A stretch of DNA of 64,000 bases from Paraburkholderia ribeironis (GCF_900019265.1 NZ_CYGX02000012.1:144383-208382); one strand, 5' to 3'; positions 42,218 to 50,379 are shown, counted from the first letter of the stretch. Translations and numbers: made by a program. The notes: generated by a model not told the origin, from the sequence alone.

Positions 42218-43254
42218 CAGCGCTCCAGTTGTTCGAATTGGATGCGGGGATCGACCCACACATAGCAGAGGTCGGAGATCAGCTTGGTCGCGAGGCCGAT
42301 CAGCGTGAACAGATACAGCGTGCCGAGCACGACCGGATAGTCGCGCCGCACCACCGATTCATACGACAGCAGCCCGAGCCCGTCGAGTGAAAACAGCGTC
42401 TCGATCAGCAGGCTGCCCGTGAAGAACGCGCCGATGAACGCAGCCGGAAATCCGACGATCAGCGGCAGCAGCGCGTTGCGGAACACGTGCTTCCACAGCA
42501 CGCGCTTTTCGGACAGCCCTTTGGCGCGTGCGGTCAGCACGTACTGCTTGCGGATCTCGTCGAGAAACGCGTTTTTCGTGAGCATCGTGACGATCGCGAA
42601 GCTGCCGACCACCGACGCTGTGATCGGCAGCGTGATGTGCCACAGATAGTCGACGATCTTGGCGCCGAGACTCAGCTGCGCCCAGTTGTCCGAAGTGAGA
42701 TTGCGCAGCGGAAACAGCTGCAGAAATGTGCCGCCGCCGAACAGCACGAGCAGCAGCACTCCCAGCACGAAACCCGGAATCGCGTAGCCGATCAGCACGA
42801 CGAGACTCGTCGCGACATCAAAGCGCGAGCCGTTGCGCACGGCCTTCGCGATGCCCAGCGGTACCGATATCAGATAAGTCAGAAAGAACGTCCACAAGCC
42901 GATGCTGATCGATACCGGCAGCTTCGAGACGATCAGCGACCACACGCTTTGATGGCGGAAATAACTGTGGCCGAGGTCGAAGGTCGCGAAGCGCTTGAGC
43001 ATCAGCACGTAGCGCTCGAGCGGCGGCTTGTCGAAACCGTAAAGCTGCTTGAGTTGCGCGAGCTGTTGCGCGTCGACGCCGGTATGCGCGCGCAAGCCGA
43101 ACGGCGCGCCGCTCTCGGCGCCCTTGCGCAATTCGTGCTGCATCTGCTCGACCGGGCCGCCCGGCACGAACTGGATCACGACGAAGGTCAGCGTCAGCAC
43201 GCCGAGCAAGGTCGGGATCATCAGCAACAGGCGTTTGACGATGTAGCTCCACAT
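42217..43254 (-). CDS. yejB: Peptide ABC transporter permease YejB
   Basis: 345-residue DppB/OppB-type permease. MWSYIVKRLLLMIPTLLGVLTL is the typical first helix; the EAA loop is YVLTARAKGLSEKRVLWKHVFRN. The long periplasmic insert with GLRAHTGVDAQQLAQLKQLYGF is standard. It follows yejA by 54 nt. Confidence 0.95.
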   Translation of the reverse strand: MWSYIVKRLLLMIPTLLGVLTLTFVVIQFVPGGPVEQMQHELRKGAESGAPFGLRAHTGVDAQQLAQLKQLYGFDKPPLERYVLMLKRFATFDLGHSYFRHQSVWSLIVSKLPVSISIGLWTFFLTYLISVPLGIAKAVRNGSRFDVATSLVVLIGYAIPGFVLGVLLLVLFGGGTFLQLFPLRNLTSDNWAQLSLGAKIVDYLWHITLPITASVVGSFAIVTMLTKNAFLDEIRKQYVLTARAKGLSEKRVLWKHVFRNALLPLIVGFPAAFIGAFFTGSLLIETLFSLDGLGLLSYESVVRRDYPVVLGTLYLFTLIGLATKLISDLCYVWVDPRIQFEQLER

Positions 43255-43308
43255 AAGCGTGCGTTCCAGTGAAGGCAGTGAGTGAATGACGCGTTGACGC
43301 GGCTACGG

Positions 43309-45300
43309 CTACGAGTGCGGCTGTGCTTGCGACTGTGCTTGCGGCTGCGGCTGGGTCTGCGGCTGCTCGTGCCACCACGTCGACGTGATCCAGCCTTCCG
43401 CGCCATAGTACAGCGGCAACGTTTTCGGCCATGCAAGACCGCGCCTGGACGCGACCCGATGCGTGCCGCTGTACCAGTGTGGCACGACATAGTAGCCATG
43501 CATCAGCAGCCGGTCGAGCGCATGCGTCGCGTCGACCAGTTGCTCGCGCGTCTGCGCCTGCACGAGCGCCTTCAGAATCGCATCGACCGCCGGCGATTTC
43601 AGACCGATCACGTTGTCGGAGCCGGGGGTATCGGCGGCCTTGCTGCCGAAGCGGGTGATCTGCTCCGAGCCCGGCACCTGCACGTCCGGCATGCGGATCG
43701 TCGTGACGTCGAAATCGAACGCGTCAAGACGCTTCTGATAGACGGCGAAATCCGCGACGCGAAACGTCGCGGTGATGCCGAGCTTCTGCAGATTGCGGAT
43801 GAAGGTCGCGACGATCGGCTCCATCGACGTGGCCGAGCCCGAGTCGTCGAGAATCTCGAACTGGAACGGGTCGCCGTTGGCGTTACGCAATGCACCGTCG
43901 CGATAGGTCCAGCCGGCCTCCTGCAACAGCGCACGCGCCCGCAGCAGATTGTCGCGCAGCGAGCCCGGCGGATCGGTATCCGGTTGCTTCGGCGGCGGAC
44001 CGAACACGGCGGGGTCGAGTTGCGCCCGCCACGGCTCGAGCAACGCCAGTTCACCCGGCGAAGGCAAGCCCTTGGCCTGCAAATCCGTGTTGGCAAAAAA
44101 ACTGTCGATGCGCGTGTACTGATTGAAGAACAACTGCCGGTTCAGCCATTGAAAGTCGAGTGCGAGATCGAGCGCCTTGCGCACCCGCACGTCCTGAAAC
44201 AACGGCCGTCGCGTGTTCAACATGAAGCCTTGCATGCCGGTGCCGTTGTGTTGCGGGAACTCACGCTTGATCAGCTCGCCGCTATCGAACTTCTTGCCGA
44301 CGTCGCGCCGCACCCAGTTGCGCGCGACATACTCGACCAACGCATCGTACTCGCCGGCCTTGAATGCCTCGAGCCGCGCCGTGTTATCCGAATACAGCTT
44401 GTAGACGATGCGATCGAAGTTGTACATGCCGACGCGCACCGGCAAATCGGCGCCCCAGTAATTCGGGTCGCGCCTGAACGTGATGGTGCGGCCGTTGTCG
44501 TAGCGCTCGATCAGATAAGGGCCACTGCCGATCGGCTTTTCGAACGCGAGCTGGTCGAACGGAATGCGGCTGCCGTCCGGCTTCAATCCCCACTTGCGCG
44601 AGAACACCGGCATGCCGCCCGCAAGCAACGGCAACTCGCGATTGCGCTGGCGAAACTCGAAGCGGACGGTGTGCGGATCGACCACCACCGCACGCGTGAT
44701 CTCGCTGAAGATCGACGCGAATTGCGGGGCGGCCTGCGGGCTCTTCAGCGTGTCGAGGGAGAACTTGACGTCCTCGGCGGTGACCGGATCGCCGTTAGAA
44801 AAGCGCGCGCGCGGATTGATATGGAACGTCACCGACAAGCCGTCCGGCGCGATGTCGATGTCGTCGGCGAGCAGCCCGTACGCCGATGCGACTTCGTCGC
44901 TACTACCGATCGTCAGGCTCTCGAACAGCAGGTCCACACCCGGCGCGGTATTACCGCGCAGCGTGAACGGATTGAATTTATCGAAGCTCGTGAGGCGGCT
45001 CGGATTGGCCAGCACCAGCGTGCCGCCTTTCGGCGCATCCGGGTTGACGTAATCGAAGTGCTTGAAACCGGCCGGATATTTCGGCGTGCCGTATTGCGCG
45101 ATCGCGTGAACGGCATGGGCCTGCGGCGCTGCAAGCAGACCGGCCAAGGCGAGCGCGCACGCTGACGCGAGCGCGCTGGCCGAGCGCCATGCGCGCCGCA
45201 GCGCTGCGAGACCGAAACGCGAGGGTCCGTGAATCGCGCTGCACCGCACGCTGCGCCGAAATGCGCGAGGCGTTTGAACCCGTCGCGAGCCAGTTGTCAT
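43309..45300 (-). CDS. yejA: Extracellular solute-binding protein YejA (family 5)
   Basis: 663-residue periplasmic binding protein of the Yej peptide importer (microcin C-type peptide uptake in E. coli). A long N-terminus (Arg-rich, then hydrophobic 39-62, cleavage near AHA-VH) is a Sec signal peptide. The SBP_bac_5 body contains YDALVEYVARNWVRRDV and LDFQWLNRQLFFNQYTRIDSFF (both typical YejA). The last 14 residues are a QPQPQAQ-type repeat coded by hexanucleotide DNA repeats. It is divergent from fabI. The start MTTGSRRV is one of two close in-frame options. Confidence 0.93.
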   Translation of the reverse strand: MTTGSRRVQTPRAFRRSVRCSAIHGPSRFGLAALRRAWRSASALASACALALAGLLAAPQAHAVHAIAQYGTPKYPAGFKHFDYVNPDAPKGGTLVLANPSRLTSFDKFNPFTLRGNTAPGVDLLFESLTIGSSDEVASAYGLLADDIDIAPDGLSVTFHINPRARFSNGDPVTAEDVKFSLDTLKSPQAAPQFASIFSEITRAVVVDPHTVRFEFRQRNRELPLLAGGMPVFSRKWGLKPDGSRIPFDQLAFEKPIGSGPYLIERYDNGRTITFRRDPNYWGADLPVRVGMYNFDRIVYKLYSDNTARLEAFKAGEYDALVEYVARNWVRRDVGKKFDSGELIKREFPQHNGTGMQGFMLNTRRPLFQDVRVRKALDLALDFQWLNRQLFFNQYTRIDSFFANTDLQAKGLPSPGELALLEPWRAQLDPAVFGPPPKQPDTDPPGSLRDNLLRARALLQEAGWTYRDGALRNANGDPFQFEILDDSGSATSMEPIVATFIRNLQKLGITATFRVADFAVYQKRLDAFDFDVTTIRMPDVQVPGSEQITRFGSKAADTPGSDNVIGLKSPAVDAILKALVQAQTREQLVDATHALDRLLMHGYYVVPHWYSGTHRVASRRGLAWPKTLPLYYGAEGWITSTWWHEQPQTQPQPQAQSQAQPHS

Positions 45301-45458
45301 AGGGCCTTGCTGAATAGAGGGCAATTTAGGGGCAATTGCAATGTGAGAGAATTCTACCCAATTAATCCACGCCCTCTAATCCGCGCCATCTGCGCTGGAA
45401 GAGCGCGCGCCGTGCGCGACCTTCGCGTGCATGGCGCGCAAATCGTTCAGGAGGTTTC

Positions 45459-46250
45459 ATGGGCTTCCTCGCCGGCAAACGTATCCTGCTGACCGGCTTG
45501 CTGTCGAACCGTTCGATTGCATACGGCATCGCGCAAGCCTGCCGACGCGAAGGTGCTGAATTGGCATTCACCTACGTCGGCGAGCGCTTCAAGGACCGCA
45601 TCAGCGAATTCGCCACCGAGTTCGGCAGTGATCTGGTGTTCCCCTGCGACGTTGCCGATGATGCGCAGATCGACGCCCTCTTTGCGTCGCTCAAGCAACG
45701 CTGGGATGGCCTCGACGGTCTCGTCCACTCGATCGGCTTTGCACCGCGCGAAGCGATCGCAGGCGATTTCCTCGACGGCATGACACGTGAAAACTTCCGC
45801 ATTGCGCATGACATCTCCGCCTACAGCTTCCCGGCGCTCGCAAAGGCCGCGCAATCGATGTTCACACCGAACGCAGCGCTGCTCACGCTCAGCTATCTCG
45901 GCGCCGAACGGGCGATTCCGAACTACAACACGATGGGACTCGCGAAGGCGTCGCTCGAAGCGAGCGTGCGTTATCTGGCGGTATCGCTCGGCGCGCAGGG
46001 CGTGCGCGTGAACGGCATTTCGGCGGGACCGATCAAGACGCTCGCCGCGAGCGGCATCAAAGGCTTCGGCAAGATTCTCGAATTCGTCGAGCAGAATGCG
46101 CCGCTCAAACGCAACGTGACGATCGAACAGGTCGGCAATACCGCCGCGTTTCTGCTGTCGGATCTGGCAGCCGGCGTGACGGCGGAAATCGTGCACGTCG
46201 ATAGCGGCTTCAGTGCGGTGGTGGGCGGCATGGCTGCCGTGGCCGAGTAG
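45459..46250 (+). CDS. fabI: Enoyl-[acyl-carrier-protein] reductase (NADH)
   Basis: SDR-family reductase for the last step of each fatty acid elongation cycle. 263 residues. Catalytic Tyr146, Tyr156 and Lys163 (SYLGAE and YNTMGLAK) fall at the same numbers as in E. coli FabI; the NADH-binding start [20 protein letters not shown] is typical. aggagg lies just upstream of the ATG. Confidence 0.97.
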   Translation: MGFLAGKRILLTGLLSNRSIAYGIAQACRREGAELAFTYVGERFKDRISEFATEFGSDLVFPCDVADDAQIDALFASLKQRWDGLDGLVHSIGFAPREAIAGDFLDGMTRENFRIAHDISAYSFPALAKAAQSMFTPNAALLTLSYLGAERAIPNYNTMGLAKASLEASVRYLAVSLGAQGVRVNGISAGPIKTLAASGIKGFGKILEFVEQNAPLKRNVTIEQVGNTAAFLLSDLAAGVTAEIVHVDSGFSAVVGGMAAVAE

Positions 46251-46364
46251 ATGATGAACGCGCTCGCTGCGTGGCGATGAATGCGTGCGCGGCATAGCGC
46301 ATGACTCCAACCGCTGCCTCGATCGTTGCCGCCGCAACCGCGCGCCGGTGTGTGCTGCAAATGT

Positions 46365-46396
46365 AAAAAACCGCCCTTTTTCCGGGCGGTTTTTTT
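46365..46396. terminator. Bidirectional terminator between fabI and the PXPV-type gene
   Basis: A6-ccgccc / gggcgg-T7 hairpin with a 7-nt loop; A and T runs on both sides suit both convergent transcripts. Confidence 0.88.
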
Positions 46397-46430
46397 CATT
46401 TGCGACGCTGACCTGATCGCGCGCTACAGC

Positions 46431-46772
46431 TTAGTGCCAGCCACGACGGTGATCGTAGTGCTCGTGGCCGTAGCCGTGGCCCTGCGGGTGATGGCGATAC
46501 CAGTCATCGCGCTCCCAGTAGCGACGGCCGTCCCAATAACGGTCGCCATGCCAGCCGATCACGATCCCTGGGCCGCCGTAGTACACAGGGGCCGGCTGAT
46601 AAACAACAGGCGGCGGAGGCGGAGGCGGCGGTGCATATACCGGAGCCGGCGCGACGTAGACCGGCGCGGGAATGCCGATATTGACGCCAATGTTGACCCC
46701 GGCCATTGCAGCACCCGATGCGCCCAACGTCACAACCCCGATCAGAAGTGGAACAAGACGAATGGACTTCAT
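46431..46772 (-). CDS. Small exported Pro/Tyr/His-rich protein (PXPV-repeat type)
   Basis: 113 residues. Signal peptide (1-24, cleavage near AMA-GV), then VNIGVNIGIPAPVYVAPAPVY, a run of eight prolines, and a Tyr/Trp/His/Arg-rich C-terminus (RYWDGRRYWERDDWYRHHPQ). Proteins like this are common, usually unannotated envelope proteins in Burkholderia; the function is unknown. Confidence 0.8.
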   Translation of the reverse strand: MKSIRLVPLLIGVVTLGASGAAMAGVNIGVNIGIPAPVYVAPAPVYAPPPPPPPPVVYQPAPVYYGGPGIVIGWHGDRYWDGRRYWERDDWYRHHPQGHGYGHEHYDHRRGWH

Positions 46773-46924
46773 TGATCACCCATCAAAAGAATGTGTTTTG
46801 TTGGCGGAAATATAGCGCAAGGCGGCGTAGCACGCATTTCAAGTTTGTAATAACTGATGCGGAAGATCGCATTGCCGGACGTCCGTAACGTCTGGTTACA
46901 TGCGGGCGCATTCGTGAAGATGCC

Positions 46925-47170
46925 GTGCGCGTAATCGGAAACGTGTCGGGCAAATCCGTGCGTGATGTGCGCGTTGCATTCATCGCCACACCGTCGTTGC
47001 AGACATCACGACAACGGATCGACGCCGGCGGTGTCACTGATGCCAAAGGTCTGGACCGACCGCGACGGCAACGCGCGACCGGCGCTCGACATGGTGGCAC
47101 ACGCGGCGTTGTCGGCGTATCACGTACAGCGTCGGCGCAAGGCGGTACAGGCGGCCAGCACCGCCACGCG
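46925..47170 (+). pseudogene. Remnant of a small ssb-like (OB-fold) gene
   Basis: The segment PKVWTDRDGNARPALDMV followed by AHAALSAYHVQRRRKAVQ (47040-47150) reads like the C-terminal half of the short phage/Burkholderia-type single-stranded DNA-binding proteins. Possible upstream pieces (NVSGKSV, VAFIATP) appear in another frame at 46940-46995, as after a frameshift, and no intact start region exists. The homology is from memory and the frameshift reading is inference. Confidence 0.35.
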
Positions 47171-47651
47171 CGCCGCCGGTCTTTATGATGATCCGCTCCA
47201 GCGGGGCGGTCGTGGTGAACGGGGCCGGTCCGAAGGGCCGCGGGTCCTGTCCGGCCCATCGGGCCAGCGGGCAATTGCACACCGCGATTTCCCCGTAGCG
47301 ACGGAATTACAAAAGTTGTCTGAGGTGGAAAATGTTCGAACGCTCGAACAGCAACGCCCCGAATTCATCTGCGCGCTCTCTGCTGCCGAGCAATCAATCA
47401 ACTCATTCCTGCCAGGCTCGCTGGAGCATGGCCAGGCCCGCGCACGCGTGACCCGTTTGCTAGCTGCGTTGAGGCTCATCAAGGGCTGGCTGGGTGCCAC
47501 GAAGAAGAATCACGACCTTGGGGAGCTTCTGATCGAGATATTCAAGGAGCGCGTGACCCGCGCTGAATGGGAGCGCACGGGGCGGCGGCATGATGCCCAG
47601 GAGAGAGCATCAGCATGCGACGCGCCGCACGATCCGCGAACCGCAGTTTGA
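47040..47651 (+). CDS. Doubtful hypothetical protein containing the ssb-like tail
   Basis: If translated from the ATG at PKVW, an open frame of 203 codons joins the ssb-like tail to a helical, charged segment (SEVENVRTLEQQRPEFICAL and ATKKNHDLGELLIEIFKERV). I do not recognise that segment. There is no good ribosome-binding site, and the chimeric look suggests the edge of an insertion rather than a working gene. Confidence 0.25.
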   Translation: MPKVWTDRDGNARPALDMVAHAALSAYHVQRRRKAVQAASTATRAAGLYDDPLQRGGRGERGRSEGPRVLSGPSGQRAIAHRDFPVATELQKLSEVENVRTLEQQRPEFICALSAAEQSINSFLPGSLEHGQARARVTRLLAALRLIKGWLGATKKNHDLGELLIEIFKERVTRAEWERTGRRHDAQERASACDAPHDPRTAV

Positions 47652-47760
47652 TTAATTTAGCATGATTAACAACAAATCAGAATCGGCTGATTGCACCAGA
47701 ATCTCAGACCGTGCTAGCGTGATTCGTACAGTCCGAACCTATTTCTTAAAAGGAGTCTGA

Positions 47761-47913
47761 ATGAGCAATGGGCAGAATTAAAACGAGATTTGGAGCCTCA
47801 TTGCCGCAGTCAATACTGAACCCGCCGGCGAGTACACTGTCTATTTGGGAATGACGCACTTGCACGACAAACGGAACAAAACGCGTAAGCGACAAACCGG
47901 AAAACCAACATGA
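47761..47913 (+). pseudogene. Broken small ORF at the head of the PAAR/amidase cassette
   Basis: A strong aaaggag lies 6 nt before the ATG, but codon 7 is TAA (product MSNGQN). The frame then stays open for 43 codons (NEIWSLIAAVNTEPAGEYTV and on, ending RQTGKPT) and its TGA overlaps the next ATG (47911) by four bases, as in an operon. I read it as a gene killed by a nonsense mutation; I do not recognise the product. Confidence 0.45.
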
Positions 47914-48072
47914 GCATTTGCTATGCGGTAGTCGAAGGTAGCTGGCACCAAGCTAACCGGCAAAACTGATGAACAGGGCTACGCAAAAATCGAGACTGAT
48001 AGCGAACAGTCTGTGAGCATTCACGTCGCTTTCCATTCTCCCGCGCGAAAACTAAATACATCAGGAATCTAA
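47911..48072 (+). pseudogene. Remnant of a PAAR-protein C-terminus
   Basis: From 47953 one frame reads LTGKTDEQGYAKIETDSEQS and ends SIHVAFHSPARKLNTSGI; the intact PAAR protein at 49261 ends GRTDSNGYAQIATDGEKP followed by DIHIVFSSPRRKLNASGS. Just upstream, an ATG (47911) starts SICYAVVEGSW, resembling that protein's RWFAIVDS segment but in a different frame. Only the C-terminal domain is left, with an internal deletion or frameshift. Confidence 0.6.
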
Positions 48073-48076
48073 AATA

Positions 48077-48841
48077 ATGGCCGACTACGATAGTCGCAAT
48101 TTTTGGACCTCTTCAACTACGGAAAAGAATGGCGACAAGCAGAACGCCATCGCAATATCGATCGATGACCGCGCCGCTACCCGTCAGGCGATCATCAAAG
48201 CGCTTGCACGAAAAGGTTACAGGTTGATTGAGCGTTCAGCGTGGCACGCAAAGCCCCCGAGAGGTGTGATGCGGGAAAGCCATTGGGATTATCAGGATAT
48301 CGTCATGCACCACGCGGGCCGCAGCTATTCTTGTGGCGCGCCGTCTATTGAAGAAATGCAGCGCGTACAGGCGGAAGATATGGGCAGAAGCCCGCCTTTT
48401 GATGATGCGGGATACCACTATGCAGTTTCATGTCAGGGCGAGATATATGAAGCCCGTGATATTCGGTTTGTTGGTGAGCATGTGGCTGGCAGCAATTCCG
48501 GAAAAATTGGCATTGTGTTTCTGTCTGACTTTGTTGAGGCAGGTGAGGCCTATGAACAGGAATACAGCAGTCTATCGATTTTTGATAAGCTCAAAAATAT
48601 TCGCGGGATTCTAACGGATCGGACCATTTCAGGGCATGATAAGCCGACCCCGACTCAGATTCAGGCTGCTACAGCTTTGTGTGGCGTCTTAAAATATTTT
48701 TTTAATATTTCCAGACTGGGCGGACACAGGGAATATCAAAGATTGGCAACGAATACTGGACGAGCCTGCCCTGGCAATCTTGGGATGGACGTTGTGAAAT
48801 TGCTGCGTTCGAGGTTATCGCTATCTGCGCCGGGAAAGTGA
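48077..48841 (+). CDS. PGRP/amidase_2-type N-acetylmuramoyl-L-alanine amidase, probable T6SS effector
   Basis: 254 residues. The core has all landmarks of the amidase_2/PGRP zinc hydrolases that cut the bond between MurNAc and L-Ala: ERSAWHAKPPRG, IVMHHAGRS (His78/79, first zinc ligand), GYHYAVSCQGEIYEARD, GEHVAGSNSGKIGIVFL, GGHREYQ (His217) and ACPG (Cys231), the last two being ligand positions in T7 lysozyme-like enzymes. The N-terminal 45 residues carry no signal peptide, so export by Sec is unlikely. It lies in front of an AT-rich membrane-protein gene (6-nt gap) and a PAAR gene, which together suggest a T6SS effector with its immunity protein. GC content is visibly lower than in the flanking core genes. 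Confidence 0.82.
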   Translation: MADYDSRNFWTSSTTEKNGDKQNAIAISIDDRAATRQAIIKALARKGYRLIERSAWHAKPPRGVMRESHWDYQDIVMHHAGRSYSCGAPSIEEMQRVQAEDMGRSPPFDDAGYHYAVSCQGEIYEARDIRFVGEHVAGSNSGKIGIVFLSDFVEAGEAYEQEYSSLSIFDKLKNIRGILTDRTISGHDKPTPTQIQAATALCGVLKYFFNISRLGGHREYQRLATNTGRACPGNLGMDVVKLLRSRLSLSAPGK

Positions 48842-48847
48842 TCTACC

Positions 48848-49165
48848 ATGAAAAAAAAGATGTTTTCAGCTATTCTTATTATTTCAGCAGTGCTGACACT
48901 CATTTTTAATTTATATGTCGGCTATTATTATTCGTATATCGATCATGACGAGCATGAGATTTATTTTTTAAAGAAATTTCCGACTTTAAGAAGGGAATTT
49001 GTCAATCCGTTTGCAAATGAAGGTGATGCTCCTCCCGTCAATGAACTATCAACCAATGTCCGCAGAGAGCTTTCCGATTTTTGCAAATATGCCTACGGCG
49101 TGCCTTTCAATGACTCAAAGTCACTTGAGGGTTGTAGGGCGCAGATTCTTCGAGAAATTCAGTAA
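48848..49165 (+). CDS. Small single-pass membrane/periplasmic protein, candidate immunity protein
   Basis: 105 residues. Lys-rich start, then one hydrophobic segment (about 5-29, MFSAILIISAVLTLIFNLYV) and a soluble, probably periplasmic, domain with two Cys (in FCKYAYG and EGCRAQ) that could form a disulfide. The gene begins 6 nt after the amidase stop and is extremely AT-rich for this genome. I do not recognise the family. A periplasm-facing anchor fits an inhibitor protecting the cell from a peptidoglycan amidase; this role is inference from position and topology. Confidence 0.72.
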   Translation: MKKKMFSAILIISAVLTLIFNLYVGYYYSYIDHDEHEIYFLKKFPTLRREFVNPFANEGDAPPVNELSTNVRRELSDFCKYAYGVPFNDSKSLEGCRAQILREIQ

Positions 49166-49260
49166 CCTGATTCAACAGCTTCCCTGTGGGTGGTCGAGCA
49201 CAAGCTTTTTCTCGCTTGCACTCAAAACCCATCTGAGGGAGAAATAGCAAAGGAAACTAC

Positions 49261-49869
49261 ATGGGACTTTTTTACGCGGCTGTGGACGGCGATCCGCTAA
49301 CGAGTCACGAGGATAGTCACGTTATTGCACGCGAAGGCCATCGCGCCGCCACGGTAAAGGGAGATGACGGCAAAATCCGAAGTGTGGTCTACATTGGCGA
49401 TAGTGCCTGGTGTGGTGCATGCCAAAGCACGGGAGTCATCGTCGGCGGCGCGGGGATCAGTGAGAATCGCCGCATGATCGATCTGGCCGGGGGAGCCCGC
49501 CGCCAGGCAGTCGGCGGGGATGAGATTCACTGCAACTGTTCGACCCCACCGCGCGTCATTGCGATCCACGGAACGCGATGGTCCATCACCGACGATGCCA
49601 GACGTGAAGCAACGAGCCCCCAGAAGCCGGCCCCCCCGCCAGCACTGCCTGTCGAGCCGAAGCATGCACGTTGGTTCGCCATCGTCGACAGCACAACCGG
49701 CGAGCCCTTGCATGACCGCGAATTCATCGCAAACGTTGATGGTGCCAGACAGTCTGGAAGGACCGATAGCAACGGTTACGCACAGATTGCGACCGATGGT
49801 GAGAAGCCCATCGATATCCACATCGTTTTCAGCTCGCCCAGGCGCAAACTCAATGCATCGGGAAGCTGA
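49261..49869 (+). CDS. PAAR-domain protein with C-terminal beta domain
   Basis: 202 residues. Residues 1-100 form the PAAR-like part seen in Burkholderia T6SS tip proteins: GLFYAAVDGDPLTS, GDSAWCGACQSTGVIVGG, and GGDEIHCNCSTPP, with Cys/His positions that could bind the tip metal. A Pro-rich linker (118-132) leads to a domain beginning ARWFAIVDSTTGEPLHDREF that may be a transthyretin-like beta fold. A near-duplicate of that domain's end survives at 47953-48072. The ATG has aaagga upstream. No vgrG, hcp or other T6SS structural gene is in the window. Confidence 0.82.
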   Translation: MGLFYAAVDGDPLTSHEDSHVIAREGHRAATVKGDDGKIRSVVYIGDSAWCGACQSTGVIVGGAGISENRRMIDLAGGARRQAVGGDEIHCNCSTPPRVIAIHGTRWSITDDARREATSPQKPAPPPALPVEPKHARWFAIVDSTTGEPLHDREFIANVDGARQSGRTDSNGYAQIATDGEKPIDIHIVFSSPRRKLNASGS

Positions 49870-50162
49870 CGCTATCCGTTAGCCCTGTACGTGAAGAAGC
49901 CAAGGTTGTGCTGATCCGCGCACCCGCCGCCGTCATCGGGCGGCGCTGCACGCTCGGCGAGGTTGTGCGCGTCGCCCTGTTTGCTAGCTCAATTGCGAAG
50001 ACTGTTTCTGAAGCCGGGCACAGTCGAGACAAGCCCCATACTTCACACATCGGATGGCATGCCGAAAAGGCGCAGCGCGCGACAATTTGGCTCCACCTAG
50101 GACGATGCAGGCGCACCTATAACTTTGTGCCGTGCCGCGACGTGGGTTGTTTTGTGGGTCGG
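49870..50162. other. Gap between the PAAR gene and the tRNA-Ser terminator
   Basis: About 290 bp. A weak open frame (49908-50189 plus) has no recognisable content. No repeat matching the tRNA 3' end was found by eye. Confidence 0.4.
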
Positions 50163-50202
50163 AAAAACAAAAACCCCGTAAGTCCTTGAACTTACGGGGT
50201 TT
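50163..50202 (-). terminator. Terminator of tRNA-Ser
   Basis: 12-bp perfect stem aaaccccgtaag/cttacggggttt with an 8-nt loop; on the minus strand it is followed by TTGTTTTT. Confidence 0.88.
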
Positions 50203-50214
50203 CGCCACCATTGC

Positions 50215-50308
50215 TGGCGGAGACGGAGGGATTCGAACCCTCGATCCAGGTTTTGGCCCAGATGCTCCCTTAGCAGGGGAGTGCCTTCGACCTCTCGGCC
50301 ACGTCTCC
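50215..50308 (-). tRNA. tRNA-Ser (GCU)
   Basis: 94 nt with encoded CCA and the long variable arm of a type II tRNA. Anticodon loop ctGCTaa gives GCU. Its 3' end faces the accessory region at 46.8-49.9 kb. Confidence 0.97.
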
Positions 50309-50318
50309 CAAACTTTCT

Positions 50319-50341
50319 GTCGCACAGGGAGTCAGTGCGAC
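50319..50341. repeat. Inverted repeat in the tRNA-Ser leader
   Basis: gtcgcac (50319-50325) and gtgcgac (50335-50341) form a 7-bp perfect dyad with a 9-nt loop between the promoter and the tRNA 5' end; it may guide leader processing. Confidence 0.6.
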
Positions 50342-50350
50342 GAAGCCAAG

Positions 50351-50379
50351 ATGATAGCGGGCCGAACCGCGAAGGTCAA
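50351..50379 (-). promoter_or_regulatory. Sigma70 promoter of tRNA-Ser
   Basis: On the minus strand TTGACC (50379-50374), 17-bp spacer, TATCAT (50356-50351), about 43 nt before the tRNA. Confidence 0.82.

Noticed and set aside
48999..49247. Second small frame overlapping the candidate immunity gene
   Set aside because: It is an out-of-frame shadow without its own ribosome-binding site.
49908..50189. 93-codon plus-strand frame after the PAAR gene
   Set aside because: It runs into the tRNA-Ser terminator and has no recognisable content.
46783..50308. att-site duplicate of the tRNA-Ser 3' end
   Set aside because: I looked for a second copy of the tRNA 3' sequence on the left side of the accessory region and found none by eye; an exact search could still find a short one.
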